Positions 7,811 through 16,776 of a DNA stretch of 64,000 bases are shown here, piece after piece. The translations under genes and the position numbers were made by a program. The stretch is taken from contig CAKKNE010000005.1 in assembly GCA_918797485.1 (NCBI GenBank), positions 5,022,001 to 5,086,000 on the forward strand, given 5' to 3'. Positions within the stretch are counted from its first letter, which is position 1. Every line of letters begins with the position of its first letter. The DNA comes from Pelagomonas calceolata. Taxonomy: Eukaryota; Sar; Pelagophyceae; Pelagomonadales; Pelagomonadaceae. The notes under the pieces were generated by a model. It ran no database searches. It was given only the letters and a program-made list of their open reading frames with translations, and was not told the origin of the DNA.

Positions 7811-8194
7811 GACTACGCCGGGAACGCCGGCGACATGGACTACATCTGCGAGTGTTGGTTGGGGCCGGTGCCGCCCACGCCGTCACCGACAACGCCGGAG
7901 CCCACGACGCCCGCCCCTACTAACGATTGCACGGACGGCGTCGAGGGCTACAGCAACGAGTGCTCGGCCGACTGCTCGTCGACGACCCCGGGAACTTGCC
8001 GGTATTACATACGCAACGCCGACTGGGGCGAGGAGCGGACGTGCTCGCACTGGTGCGGGAGCCAAGGCCTCACCTGTCACGCCATGTACGACGACAGCGG
8101 CAACAGTTGCTGCAATTACAAAGGCAACAAACTTAGTTGCGACTACACCGGGGACTCCAGTGACATGGATTTCATCTGCGAGTGTTGGCCATGA
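7811..8194 (+). pseudogene. Cysteine-rich repeat protein fragment
   Basis: The frame is open from 7811 to TGA 8194. It starts with the tail of one repeat (DYAGNAGDMDYICECW), then a Pro/Thr linker (PTPSPTTPEPTTPAPT), then a full repeat of about 75 residues with some 13 Cys ending DYTGDSSDMDFICECWP. The pattern suggests a secreted disulfide-rich extracellular module. The first repeat is cut off at 7811 where the TPR fragment begins, and no signal peptide precedes it. The ATG at 7835 could still start a short protein, but I read it as the 3' remnant of a larger gene. Confidence 0.55.
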
Positions 8195-8248
8195 ATTTCC
8201 CCCCCTCCTACTCTGGGCTAGAATAACAAGGTTCTAGACAACATCAAC

Positions 8249-11200
8249 TTAGTCCGCCGGCGCCCCGACGCCCCCCTCGTCCCAGCGCACCGCGGGCGGC
8301 CAGTAGTCCGCCCGGTCCTTCCATTTCCTTAACTCCGCCCGCGTCCGGAGTACCGTCCATCCATCAGGATCGCACGTGCCGTCGCGGTCGTCGCCCGCCG
8401 CGTAGACCCGCGTCCTTAACACTCGTCTTTTATCCGAGAGAAGATGGTCGTCGACCAGCTTCAGCAGGTCCTGCTTGGAAACTTCCAACAAAGAAGCCGC
8501 CCGCGTCTCGACGTGCGAGAAGCGCCTTCGACCGGTAGAGACCTCGTGCCAGTCCCTGCTGACGACATCCCGCAACGCGCCGGGCCGCTGCAGCAGCTCC
8601 GTCGCGAGGCCCTGCGCTTGTGAAGCCACCTCCTCGTCAGACATATTTGAGATCTCCTCCCTCAATGCTACAGTCCAAGATTCAATACGCTCCTCCAAAC
8701 CCTTCGGGTCGAGCCCTGTGGCGGATTGCACGCCGCACCGCAGACTGACGGCACCCTCGATGACGTCGAGACCCGCGTCGACGAGATAGCCCAGTTGTTC
8801 CTTCGTCCGCAATCTATCAAACGCTGATGATTGTGCTATACGACCTAACAGAGTAGCGGCGCCGTCCCTCGCGTTGGCCGACGACCAGCCATTTTCTGCA
8901 GCGTTTTCATCGTCGCCCGCGCGGCCGACTTGGAAGACCATCTCCACGGCGCAGTTCGGATCGCCCTCGGACGAGGGCGGCGCATCCCCATCCCCGGCAA
9001 ACAGCGTCTGCTTCCGCTCGGAATCTTCTGACAATGCCCGTAGCTCGAGTACGGTGTCGCCCACCGGCAGTTTCAGAGCCGTTTCCGGCTGAGGACGGGA
9101 CGCGTCCTCTGATGGGGGCGCGATATTACGTGCTTTCTCCGCGAAGCTCAACGCCCACTCCGTATCAACGTTGCCGGCCACGTAAATCTCGAGGTGAGCA
9201 CTGGACAATCTTCGCGACAGGTCGGACGCGGCCGCGGCGACGTCCTCCTCACTCAACTTACCTGATGCTTCACCAACAGAGTCGACATCCACGACATCCG
9301 AGTCCGAATCGACAGCTCTTCTAGCCCAGCCGCCCGCGAGGCGTATGGGGTCATCCCGAATCGAGTCGGCGCACCTTCTCGCAAGGTCCTCGGCGTCCGC
9401 TAGAAAAGCCCGCGTCCCCGCCGCTTCATCCTCAAACCCGCATTTTTTGCCGGATAAGGCTTGGGTCAAGCGCTCCGCGACCAACTGAAACGCTTCGGAA
9501 GCTCGCGCGTCGAAGCCCGAGACGCGCACTTCCAGACCTCTACGAGCAGCTTCCACGGTGAACGAGAGTCCTGCCAGATGCGCGTCGTAGGCGTCGTGGT
9601 TCAGCGACTGCATCAACGCGCCGCAAAAAGCTCTATCCCTTGCTAATTCGACCGCGGTCGACGGCTCCTTGAACCTAAATAATGCTATAGACGCCGTCTT
9701 CGGGACACGGGGCACACTCTCCGGCGCTCTTGCATAGTCCGAACGCTTCCACAGCGTCGTCGCTTCTGGAGTATTTGATAATCGAACAATACCCTTGCCA
9801 GCAGGCAACAGAGGAGACGCCTTCGCCGCAAATTTATTAGGTAGAGGTAGTTTCAAAGAGCTATCGGTAGCCTCCATTTTCTCAGACCACCGTTTCACCT
9901 CGTTATCTTCCAATGAAGCTTCGTCGTAGGAGGCCCCGTGCCACCGTTCCCTGGAAACTAACTCACTATCATCGTGCGACGATCGCACGTCAAAGACGAC
10001 GCAGTTCTCGGGTACTAACGCATCTAAGACAACCCGCGTCGCGTCATCAGAGTACGGTCCAACTAACGCCGGACCCGCCACGGGCTGCGAGGGGTGCTCC
10101 CATAAAGCGTCCGCCACGTCCGACGCCATGGTCGCCGCACTTGACCGTTCCGAAAAGTCGAACTTGACGTCTCCCAAATCTCGGAGTTCTTGATTGGCCG
10201 TTTCTAGTTCCTGCGAAGAGGCTCGTCGCACCACACCGACCCAGCTCCATAATAAGTCAAGGACCTCCTCGCAGTGCTCATCACCAGCATCCGTCAAATC
10301 GACGGCTAGCTCAAACAACTGCCCGCCGTCGTTGGCCACCGCCGCGCCACACGTCAGCGAGTCGACCCATCCTTTATCTCGTAGTAAGGAATGTAAGGTA
10401 TCCCGCCCCTCGTGTCCTAACAAATGCGACACTAATACCTCAGGATTGGGCTTGATGTCGCCGTCACTCTCTCGTAATGCTTTGCGAGGCGGCAAGGGGA
10501 ACAACAATTGCAGCGACCGCAAATCGCGGACGGGCGAGACCCGCACTCTTGTCTGAGTCTCGTCGGACGTCCAGGCCGGTCCCAACTCCCGCGAAGGCAA
10601 GTCGCCGGACGGGATAGCACCGAACCTACCATCAGCTGTTACGAGCTGCTCCAATTCCTCCAGCGACTCGCGACCGACCACAGCGAGCCGCATGTTCGCG
10701 CTGTTGTAATACGCGCGGTTCCACTTTTTTAACTCAGAGTGTAAGCCGTCGACGCCCCCGGCCTTCTCCAGTAGAGTCTGCTCACTACCAGTCGAAAAAC
10801 GCGAGAAGGGATGATCTTGCTTGGCGGTAGCCTTGAGCACGCTATGCAACCTCCAACTATCGTCCTGCAAGGCCATCCGATATTCACTGTCCACGGCCTT
10901 CACTTCTCTCTCCACAGCGTCTTTTTCGAGGGTAGGCGCGACAAAAAACTGCGCCAACCGGTCGAGCGCACCCTCCAGCGACGCGGCATTCACGTTGAAA
11001 TAGTAGCACGTCGTGTCGTCCGACGTCCAGGCGTTGCAACCACCACCGTTACTCGATAAGTACTTTTCGTACTCGTCCTCCTGGGGATACTTCTGCGTTC
11101 CCAGAAATAACATGTGCTCGTGGAAATGCGCTAAGCCTAGTAAAGTGTCATCAAACGATCCTGCTTTGACGGAGAGGGCGGCGCCGGCCTCGTCGGCGTC

Positions 11201-11470
11201 TCTATCGCTTACCAGAGCTACTTCTAGGCCGTTCGCGAGTTTTAAGAGGCGGTACTGTCTCGAATCGACTGCTGGTCGCTTGAAGGCTGAATCATCAACT
11301 AAAATTTCGGTCGTTGACGACGGTGCTGTCGTTAGCGTCGTCGCCGTTAATGGTCTCAGAGGCCGCCTCACGATGTTGTGCTTGAAGCCCAGAGAAGGTG
11401 TGTGGCGCGGCCGCGTCGACTCCGTGATGAGTGCTGTTGTTATTAGGGCGTAGCAGGCTTGCCAGGCCAT
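8249..11470 (-). CDS. M16 metallopeptidase, insulysin/nardilysin-like
   Basis: 1,073 residues in one exon. The inverted zinc motif HxxEH is present as HFHEHMLFLGT (His115, Glu118, His119), with the distal Glu ligand region ERE-VKAVDSEYRM about 75 residues later, as in insulin-degrading enzyme. Length matches the single-chain, two-half M16A type; the second half (about 560-1073) is the non-catalytic repeat with the KEQLGYLVDAG motif (about 860-870). These enzymes degrade medium-sized peptides in cytosol or organelles. The N-terminal 50 residues are hydrophobic then basic and Thr/Ser-rich, possibly a targeting leader. A promoter motif lies 239 bp upstream. Confidence 0.9.
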   Translation of the reverse strand: MAWQACYALITTALITESTRPRHTPSLGFKHNIVRRPLRPLTATTLTTAPSSTTEILVDDSAFKRPAVDSRQYRLLKLANGLEVALVSDRDADEAGAALSVKAGSFDDTLLGLAHFHEHMLFLGTQKYPQEDEYEKYLSSNGGGCNAWTSDDTTCYYFNVNAASLEGALDRLAQFFVAPTLEKDAVEREVKAVDSEYRMALQDDSWRLHSVLKATAKQDHPFSRFSTGSEQTLLEKAGGVDGLHSELKKWNRAYYNSANMRLAVVGRESLEELEQLVTADGRFGAIPSGDLPSRELGPAWTSDETQTRVRVSPVRDLRSLQLLFPLPPRKALRESDGDIKPNPEVLVSHLLGHEGRDTLHSLLRDKGWVDSLTCGAAVANDGGQLFELAVDLTDAGDEHCEEVLDLLWSWVGVVRRASSQELETANQELRDLGDVKFDFSERSSAATMASDVADALWEHPSQPVAGPALVGPYSDDATRVVLDALVPENCVVFDVRSSHDDSELVSRERWHGASYDEASLEDNEVKRWSEKMEATDSSLKLPLPNKFAAKASPLLPAGKGIVRLSNTPEATTLWKRSDYARAPESVPRVPKTASIALFRFKEPSTAVELARDRAFCGALMQSLNHDAYDAHLAGLSFTVEAARRGLEVRVSGFDARASEAFQLVAERLTQALSGKKCGFEDEAAGTRAFLADAEDLARRCADSIRDDPIRLAGGWARRAVDSDSDVVDVDSVGEASGKLSEEDVAAAASDLSRRLSSAHLEIYVAGNVDTEWALSFAEKARNIAPPSEDASRPQPETALKLPVGDTVLELRALSEDSERKQTLFAGDGDAPPSSEGDPNCAVEMVFQVGRAGDDENAAENGWSSANARDGAATLLGRIAQSSAFDRLRTKEQLGYLVDAGLDVIEGAVSLRCGVQSATGLDPKGLEERIESWTVALREEISNMSDEEVASQAQGLATELLQRPGALRDVVSRDWHEVSTGRRRFSHVETRAASLLEVSKQDLLKLVDDHLLSDKRRVLRTRVYAAGDDRDGTCDPDGWTVLRTRAELRKWKDRADYWPPAVRWDEGGVGAPAD

Positions 11471-11910
11471 GGTGATCTAGGCTGTTGGCGTGTGTCGCGG
11501 GCCTACGGGTGCGGCGACGGCGTCCCCGAGCACAAGTTGCACAGCGGCACTCAGGTGGTTAGGCAGCACGTGGGTGCAACGGTGGCGTGTCGCAGCGCAG
11601 GGATGTGTTCACAAGGAGGCTGCACCAATGTTGCACGGCCTGCGGTTGCACAGGTGCGGTCTGTGCGGCGTGGGGAGCGCTGCAAGTACTCCACGCATGA
11701 GCCCATTTGCTAGTGTCTTACATGCCGCTAGCGCGACGCCTGCAGTGAAAGAGCGGCTCGCGCCCGCCGCCGATGAATCGGCGACGCGCGGTGTCTCCCC
11801 CCAGGGGCTCCGCCCACTAGTCCTAGCACCGTAACATCGACTACGCCTGCAGTACGCCTTCGCCGCAGCGACGTTCGAGCTGAAGAAAATATGTATAAAA
11901 TTACGCAGAA
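11471..11910. other. Intergenic with promoter motif
   Basis: 5' flank of the M16 protease gene and 3' flank of the WW/PH scaffold gene. The only feature seen is the GCTAG-dyad motif at 11709. No gene. Confidence 0.5.
11709..11732 (+). promoter_or_regulatory. GCTAG-dyad promoter motif, copy 5
   Basis: GCTAGTGTCTTACA then TGCCGCTAGC, one base off the common form. It lies 239 bp upstream of the minus-strand M16 protease ATG; its orientation relative to the gene is opposite to copy 3, suggesting it works either way round. Confidence 0.6.
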
Positions 11911-13695
11911 TCACGGAAGATTCGCCAAGGCCTTCGCCCGCCGTTTTTGCGAGGCGGCGATGGCCTCCGCCAATCCCCCTATCCCTCCGTCGCCGGAGCT
12001 CATCGCCTTCGGGGGCGGCGGCCCCAACGGTGCGGAGACCTCGACCTTCTTGAGCTTGGTCCCGGCCTTCAACTGGGCCATCAAATCGCCGCCCGCGTGT
12101 AATTTGAGGTGCACGGTCTTCTTGCGCGGCTTGGGCAGCACGAGCTTTGCGGGGGCAGGCGCGGCATCCGGGAACAATAACGAAGGATCGACACCATCCG
12201 CGCGCATCTTCTGCTCGACCGCACCTTGAGGTAATTTCATCGCGATCATTTTCTCGTACTTCGCGAGGGCTGGGTCACCGGACGCCGCCGCCGCCGGTTT
12301 TGGTGGTGGAGGCGGCGGCTTGGGCCGCGCGGGCGGCGGCGCGGGCGCTGGTGCGGGTTCAGGCGCCGGTGCGGCCGACGCGGCGTTGAGCCGGTCGCCC
12401 CACGTCTTGCCCCGCATCTTGGGCTCCTTCGTCGGCGACGGAGTGGAAGGAGACGCCTGGGGGAACAGCTTCCGCGCCGGCGACTGCACCGCATCATAGA
12501 AAACCTCCTCGTCTTCCTGTTTAGGTTTCTGGGCCGTGAGGGGCCCGGGCGGCGTATGAACCGGCGTCCTCGGGGGCAGCGGCGGAGGCGCTGAGTCAGA
12601 TGACACGCGCTTCGAGACCCTTTTTGGCAATGGCGGCGCGTCCTTGCGGTCGACCGTCGACAGGCGATGCTGCGCCCGCGCCGCCGCCGTCGCCACGGCC
12701 CACTCGATCGTCGCCTTCCACCTGTCGAGCTCGTCGCGGTTCGGCGCTCTTAGTTCTAACGCGCCTTCTCTAGGTTTGCCCGTCTCCGCATCAACCAGTA
12801 AAGATATCACGAAGTAGCAGGGGTCCTCTATGTCTTTCGCGCGGCCCTTGAAGTGCTTTCCACTCGCGTCGTCCGAGACCCTTGTAGCAGCTCCTACTTT
12901 GAGCGACCCCTTCTTATGACGCCTTTCTCTATCAGAGTAGTACGTGATCGTGCCCATGACCGGATCTAGGTCCACGAAGCGGTCCTGCCACTTGCGCCGG
13001 CCAAACAGTGAGGTCCCTCCGCCCTTCTTCAGCAACAGCCCGCGACACCGCAGAATCTCGCCGGAGTGCGTCTTGGCGTCGTCAATCACATCGTCGCAGG
13101 GCGCTATTCGACGCACGACTCGCGTAGCACCCGAATCGAGATTGACCTGGATCATCCGCGTCGAGGGTGGAGTAGGGACCCGCTCACTGACAGCGTTATC
13201 CCCGAACCGCACCTCGAACTCCCGGAACCCGATCGGGTTCGACGGGCACGCCAGTCTCACACTATTGACGCCTCGCGCGAAGGCGTCCTCGAGCAACCAA
13301 GACTGCTCCCGCGAGTGCGTCTCGAAGCCGCCCCTGCCATCGTAGTGGCCGTAGGACGATAATTGAGGAGCATCCTTCACAACAGGAGGCCCCTTCGCCG
13401 GCGTCGGCGGCTGTGGGCTTACAGGCACCTCCCACGGTAATGGCGCCGGCTCTTTTTTTGACGGACTTAATTGTTTCGCCGCCTCCAACACTTCATCGAC
13501 GGACCAGCCCGTGGCACCGGACGCCTCGTGGCAGTAGTAGGCATAACCGGACGCCTCGTCGAAGCCCGCGACGACGCCAGAGGGGAGCGGCACGTCCGCG
13601 GCCTCCTCCTTCGTCCATCCTGACGCGCCCGTCGCCGTGTTGACATAATAAAAGTTGCCGCAGCCGTCGTCGACCTCCTTGACGTCGTCGAACAT
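11911..13695 (-). CDS. WW-PH-proline-rich-WH2 scaffold, likely actin regulator
   Basis: 594 residues from ATG 13695 (the frame is open to 13770). Order: two WW-like modules (about 5-70, each with GNFYYVN or YAYYCHE and a later Trp but no clear first Trp, so degenerate), a linker, a PH domain (about 220-330, beginning GLLLKKGG and ending in a Trp-containing helix), a proline-rich region (370-470, with a PPPPPP tract), a KYEKMIAMKLPQGAVEQKM motif with DGVDPSLLF (about 475-510) as found in CCDC53/WASH and formin-type proteins, and a WH2-like GGDLMAQLKAGTKLKK (about 530-550). This suggests membrane-linked actin nucleation control. Inference only; no exact orthologue recognised. Confidence 0.7.
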   Translation of the reverse strand: MFDDVKEVDDGCGNFYYVNTATGASGWTKEEAADVPLPSGVVAGFDEASGYAYYCHEASGATGWSVDEVLEAAKQLSPSKKEPAPLPWEVPVSPQPPTPAKGPPVVKDAPQLSSYGHYDGRGGFETHSREQSWLLEDAFARGVNSVRLACPSNPIGFREFEVRFGDNAVSERVPTPPSTRMIQVNLDSGATRVVRRIAPCDDVIDDAKTHSGEILRCRGLLLKKGGGTSLFGRRKWQDRFVDLDPVMGTITYYSDRERRHKKGSLKVGAATRVSDDASGKHFKGRAKDIEDPCYFVISLLVDAETGKPREGALELRAPNRDELDRWKATIEWAVATAAARAQHRLSTVDRKDAPPLPKRVSKRVSSDSAPPPLPPRTPVHTPPGPLTAQKPKQEDEEVFYDAVQSPARKLFPQASPSTPSPTKEPKMRGKTWGDRLNAASAAPAPEPAPAPAPPPARPKPPPPPPKPAAAASGDPALAKYEKMIAMKLPQGAVEQKMRADGVDPSLLFPDAAPAPAKLVLPKPRKKTVHLKLHAGGDLMAQLKAGTKLKKVEVSAPLGPPPPKAMSSGDGGIGGLAEAIAASQKRRAKALANLP

Positions 13696-14252
13696 GGTTC
13701 TACCGCACTGCTTGTTGGGTCTAGGTCTACCTGGTGTCGCACGGGAGAGGGCAGCTAGCGCGCGCGGCACTGACCCGCCTGGGTCTGGGTCTGTACAGGA
13801 GGAGCGGCCTCGCGGTTTATGCGCCTCGAGGTTGCTACGGTGAGCTCTTGGGCTGCCCTTGCACTCGTTATCCGCCTCCGCACCCCGCGGTAGTGCGGAT
13901 GACTTTTAACAGAGAGCAGAGACTCCCAGGCATGGGATTTTTGACTCCGGCTGTGCGCCGCCGGGACCACGTAGTAGTCCCCCGGGCGGCCGCGCATCGC
14001 GTCTCGGCTTTCCGATCATACCAGCACCTTGAATTATTATTGGGCGGGTATACGGCGCCAAAAATTGGTTGGACCACAGCTTCGTACGTGCGCTGGGCCG
14101 GCACACTCCAGCTTGAATGGACCGTACGCGCTTGTTTGAAGGAAAGAGACGGTAGCCTCATGTGGCGACGCCGGGCTGCCTCGGCGGAGAGCTGCGGGCC
14201 AGCTAGGTTGGACCTGTGTGGGGGGCAGCCCTCAGACAGTCGTAGGCCGTGG

Positions 14253-14774
14253 ATGGACTTGCTGTGCGGCAGCCGCCAGCCCGTCGAAGAAGACGAGGTC
14301 TTCAGCGTAGAGCCTCCACAGTCGCCGGAGGCGAAATTCATCGCGGATGCGTGGGAACCGCGTGAGCGTGAGGACGACGCTTGCGCGCTGCCAGAGCACA
14401 TTGACGACGACGCAGATAGCTTCGCAGACCTCCCGCAAATGGTCGAGGCGGCGACGCGCCGCGAGATATCGCGACGACGAGACTCGCTGTCGCCCAACGC
14501 CGTCACCGACCGCCTCAGCGCCCTGCGGGTGTCCCGAACGACGGTCGCGACGCCGCCGCGGCGACGCCGATCTCGCGGCCAGCACGGCGGGGCGGACGTG
14601 CCGAGTCCTCTGACGAAGCCGGCCGTGACGCCGCGGCGTCGACGCGCGGCCTGGCGCGGCCAGCACGGCGAGGCGGACGTCGCGAGCCCCCTGACGGACG
14701 GCTCGCCGCCGCTCGAGGCGCTGCCCCAGCGGAAGGTGCGCCCCGAGCCGTACTACTCGCAGCCCGTGCAGTAG
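14253..14774 (+). CDS. Hypothetical Arg-rich protein
   Basis: 173 residues from ATG 14253. The frame is open from 13734, but the upstream part is less protein-like and overlaps the 5' flank of the divergent scaffold gene, so I take the later ATG. It has an acidic first half and then a duplicated basic motif (RGQHGGADVPSPLT and RGQHGEADVASPLT, about 115-155). No family recognised. The protein may be an intrinsically disordered regulator. Confidence 0.4.
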   Translation: MDLLCGSRQPVEEDEVFSVEPPQSPEAKFIADAWEPREREDDACALPEHIDDDADSFADLPQMVEAATRREISRRRDSLSPNAVTDRLSALRVSRTTVATPPRRRRSRGQHGGADVPSPLTKPAVTPRRRRAAWRGQHGEADVASPLTDGSPPLEALPQRKVRPEPYYSQPVQ

Positions 14775-14859
14775 TAGCACGGGCCTCACGCTATCGAGCG
14801 CCGCGCCGAGGGGGAGCATTGTAAATGTCGAGTGAATGACAGTTAGGAAGGGAGGGACT

Positions 14860-16335
14860 CTACTTCCCGAGCCCGAGCGCGAAGGCCACGCGGCGCCGCT
14901 GCAGCCGCGCCGTGACGCCGATGTCCTCGAAGGTCTCGTCGAGCTCCGCGGGGCTGAGGGACGCGAGGAACGCGCCGTCGCAGGCCAGCTCCTCGATGGC
15001 CGCCGCGAACTGCGAAAAGCCGGGACCGATCGCGGCGACGCGCGCGGCGACGCCGGCCGCGTCGAGCGTCGCGAGGGCGGGCTCGAGGCTCGACCCGCGG
15101 TTGCCGAGGTGGACCTCGGTCTTCGCCGGGGCCGCGGGCGGTGCGGGCGCCGCGGCGGGCGGCGGCGGTGCGGGCGCCGCGGCGGGCGTCGGCGGCGGCG
15201 CCGCGACCGCGACGGGCGGCGGCGCGGCGGCCGCCGCGGGCGCGTCCGTGGCCTCGGCGACCATGACGTCGCGCGCGCGCTTGATCTGGTCGGCGACCTG
15301 GCCCTGCACCTGGGGCGGCAGCGGGCTGTCGAGCTGCACCGAGCCGGCGTACTGCATCAGCGCCGAGAGCGCGCCCTGGACGACCTGCTGGTCCTCGCCC
15401 TCGAGGGCCGCGCCCGACGCCGGCGCGGCGGCGACGGGCCGGCCGGTCGGGTCGCGCTCGACCGGCGCGGCGGGCGGCGGTGCCGCGGGCGCCGCGGGCG
15501 CGGGCGGCGGCGGCGCCGCGGCGACGGGCGCCGGGGGCGGCGGCGCGGGCGCGGCCGGCGCCGGCGCCGGCGGCGCCGCGGGCGGCGCGCGGCCCGCGGC
15601 GGCGGCCGCCGCCGCCCTTGCGGCCGCGTAGCCCGACGGCGCCGCGGGCTTCGGCGTAGAAGCCGGCCGCTGCTTCGGCACCTCGAGCGTGTCCCTTCCT
15701 TCCGCAATTGCTTTTTCATAATAGACCTCCCAGGCCGGCTTCACCTCGTAGCGCTCGCCCACCTTGAGCTGGTTCACGAGGAAGGTGTCGGACATGTCGA
15801 TCTCGATATCTTCATCCGGGCGCTGGCCGAACTGGCGCTTGATCGTGTCGTAGCCGGCCGTCTTGCCGTCGTTCTTCGTCCAGTGCCTTTCACTGGAATC
15901 TCTGGTGAGGTCCGCGAAGTAGCCCTCGCCCGTATTGTAGTGGGGCGTGTGGCCCTCCGGTGCTCTCGAGAACCGTTCTTTCATGGACGACCGGTCCATG
16001 CCGGACTCGCCGCCTCCCACGGCGTAGTTCGCTCGACCCTCGTCGTCCGTCGGCACGTAGCTCATCTCGTCGGGCGCTTGGGCTTCCGTGGCCGGCTTCA
16101 CGAAGGCCATCATGTCGTCGGGCCGCATGGGGGTGGACTCGCCGCTGTTGCGCGTGGCCTCGATGCGGGCCGCGGCGCGCTCGGACGCCTGCATCAGCGC
16201 TTCACGCCGTGCGGCTCTCGCCGCATCGTCGGCGTGCCTTATGGTAGCCGGGACGCGCTGGGTCGTCGGCGGGACGAGCGCGGCGGCCGGCGCCGTCAGC
16301 GCCAGGGCCAGCACTAAGGACTTGCTGGAGGGCAT
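14860..16335 (-). CDS. Secreted or plastid-targeted SAM-domain protein
   Basis: 491 residues. It opens with a signal peptide-like stretch (MPSSKSLVLALALTAPAAAL) and AAALVPP at the likely cleavage site, loosely resembling the ASAFAP-type bipartite plastid leaders of heterokont algae but with Leu rather than Phe. A soluble region (50-215) contains YEVKPAWEVYYEKAI. A long Ala/Pro linker (230-300 and 370-410) follows. The C-terminal 65 residues resemble a SAM domain (FSQFAAAIEELACDGAFL, LSPAELDETFEDIGV). Function unknown; plastid targeting is a hypothesis. Confidence 0.65.
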   Translation of the reverse strand: MPSSKSLVLALALTAPAAALVPPTTQRVPATIRHADDAARAARREALMQASERAAARIEATRNSGESTPMRPDDMMAFVKPATEAQAPDEMSYVPTDDEGRANYAVGGGESGMDRSSMKERFSRAPEGHTPHYNTGEGYFADLTRDSSERHWTKNDGKTAGYDTIKRQFGQRPDEDIEIDMSDTFLVNQLKVGERYEVKPAWEVYYEKAIAEGRDTLEVPKQRPASTPKPAAPSGYAAARAAAAAAAGRAPPAAPPAPAPAAPAPPPPAPVAAAPPPPAPAAPAAPPPAAPVERDPTGRPVAAAPASGAALEGEDQQVVQGALSALMQYAGSVQLDSPLPPQVQGQVADQIKRARDVMVAEATDAPAAAAAPPPVAVAAPPPTPAAAPAPPPPAAAPAPPAAPAKTEVHLGNRGSSLEPALATLDAAGVAARVAAIGPGFSQFAAAIEELACDGAFLASLSPAELDETFEDIGVTARLQRRRVAFALGLGK

Positions 16336-16560
16336 CGCTGGTACCTGTCAGCCGTGGCACGCGGCACTGCGGCAAGGATGCTAATCGTGCTCACGCTCTT
16401 GTCGCTCACGCGTGGCGTGAGGGCGGCTCTGAGCTGCAATTGAGGCGGCCGGCGTAGTGCGTCTGTGTCTCGCCCACCTGTTGGATCCGTCTGTGAGGAG
16501 CCCTGGCGCCCAGGCTACGCTGTTAAGACCGCTCGATGCGTAAAAGCGAAAGGACGTGGC

Positions 16561-16583
16561 GCTAGCGGCTGTAAGACACTAGC
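16561..16583 (-). promoter_or_regulatory. GCTAG-dyad promoter motif, copy 6
   Basis: Common form read on the minus strand, placed between divergent genes: 226 bp upstream of the minus-strand SAM protein ATG (16335) and 194 bp upstream of the plus-strand ATPase ATG (16777). The remaining 440-bp gap holds nothing else recognisable. Confidence 0.65.
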
Positions 16584-16776
16584 AAGCAGGCCTCGAGGAG
16601 GAGCAACCAAAAAGGCGGCAAAAGACGGTGCATCGATCAACCGGCATTGACAGAAGCAACTCACATACATATACAGCCAGCCTCCTGAACGGAAGCGAGC
16701 TGTGTGCACGCGTAAGCTCGATTTGCAAGGCTACAGGCCTGCACAGCACAGACCAAGTAAGCACGTCGCACAAATC

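Noticed and set aside
14836-16317. 493-codon plus-strand open frame
   Set aside because: Antisense to the SAM-domain protein. The translation is Arg/Gly runs, while the minus frame has a signal peptide and a domain.
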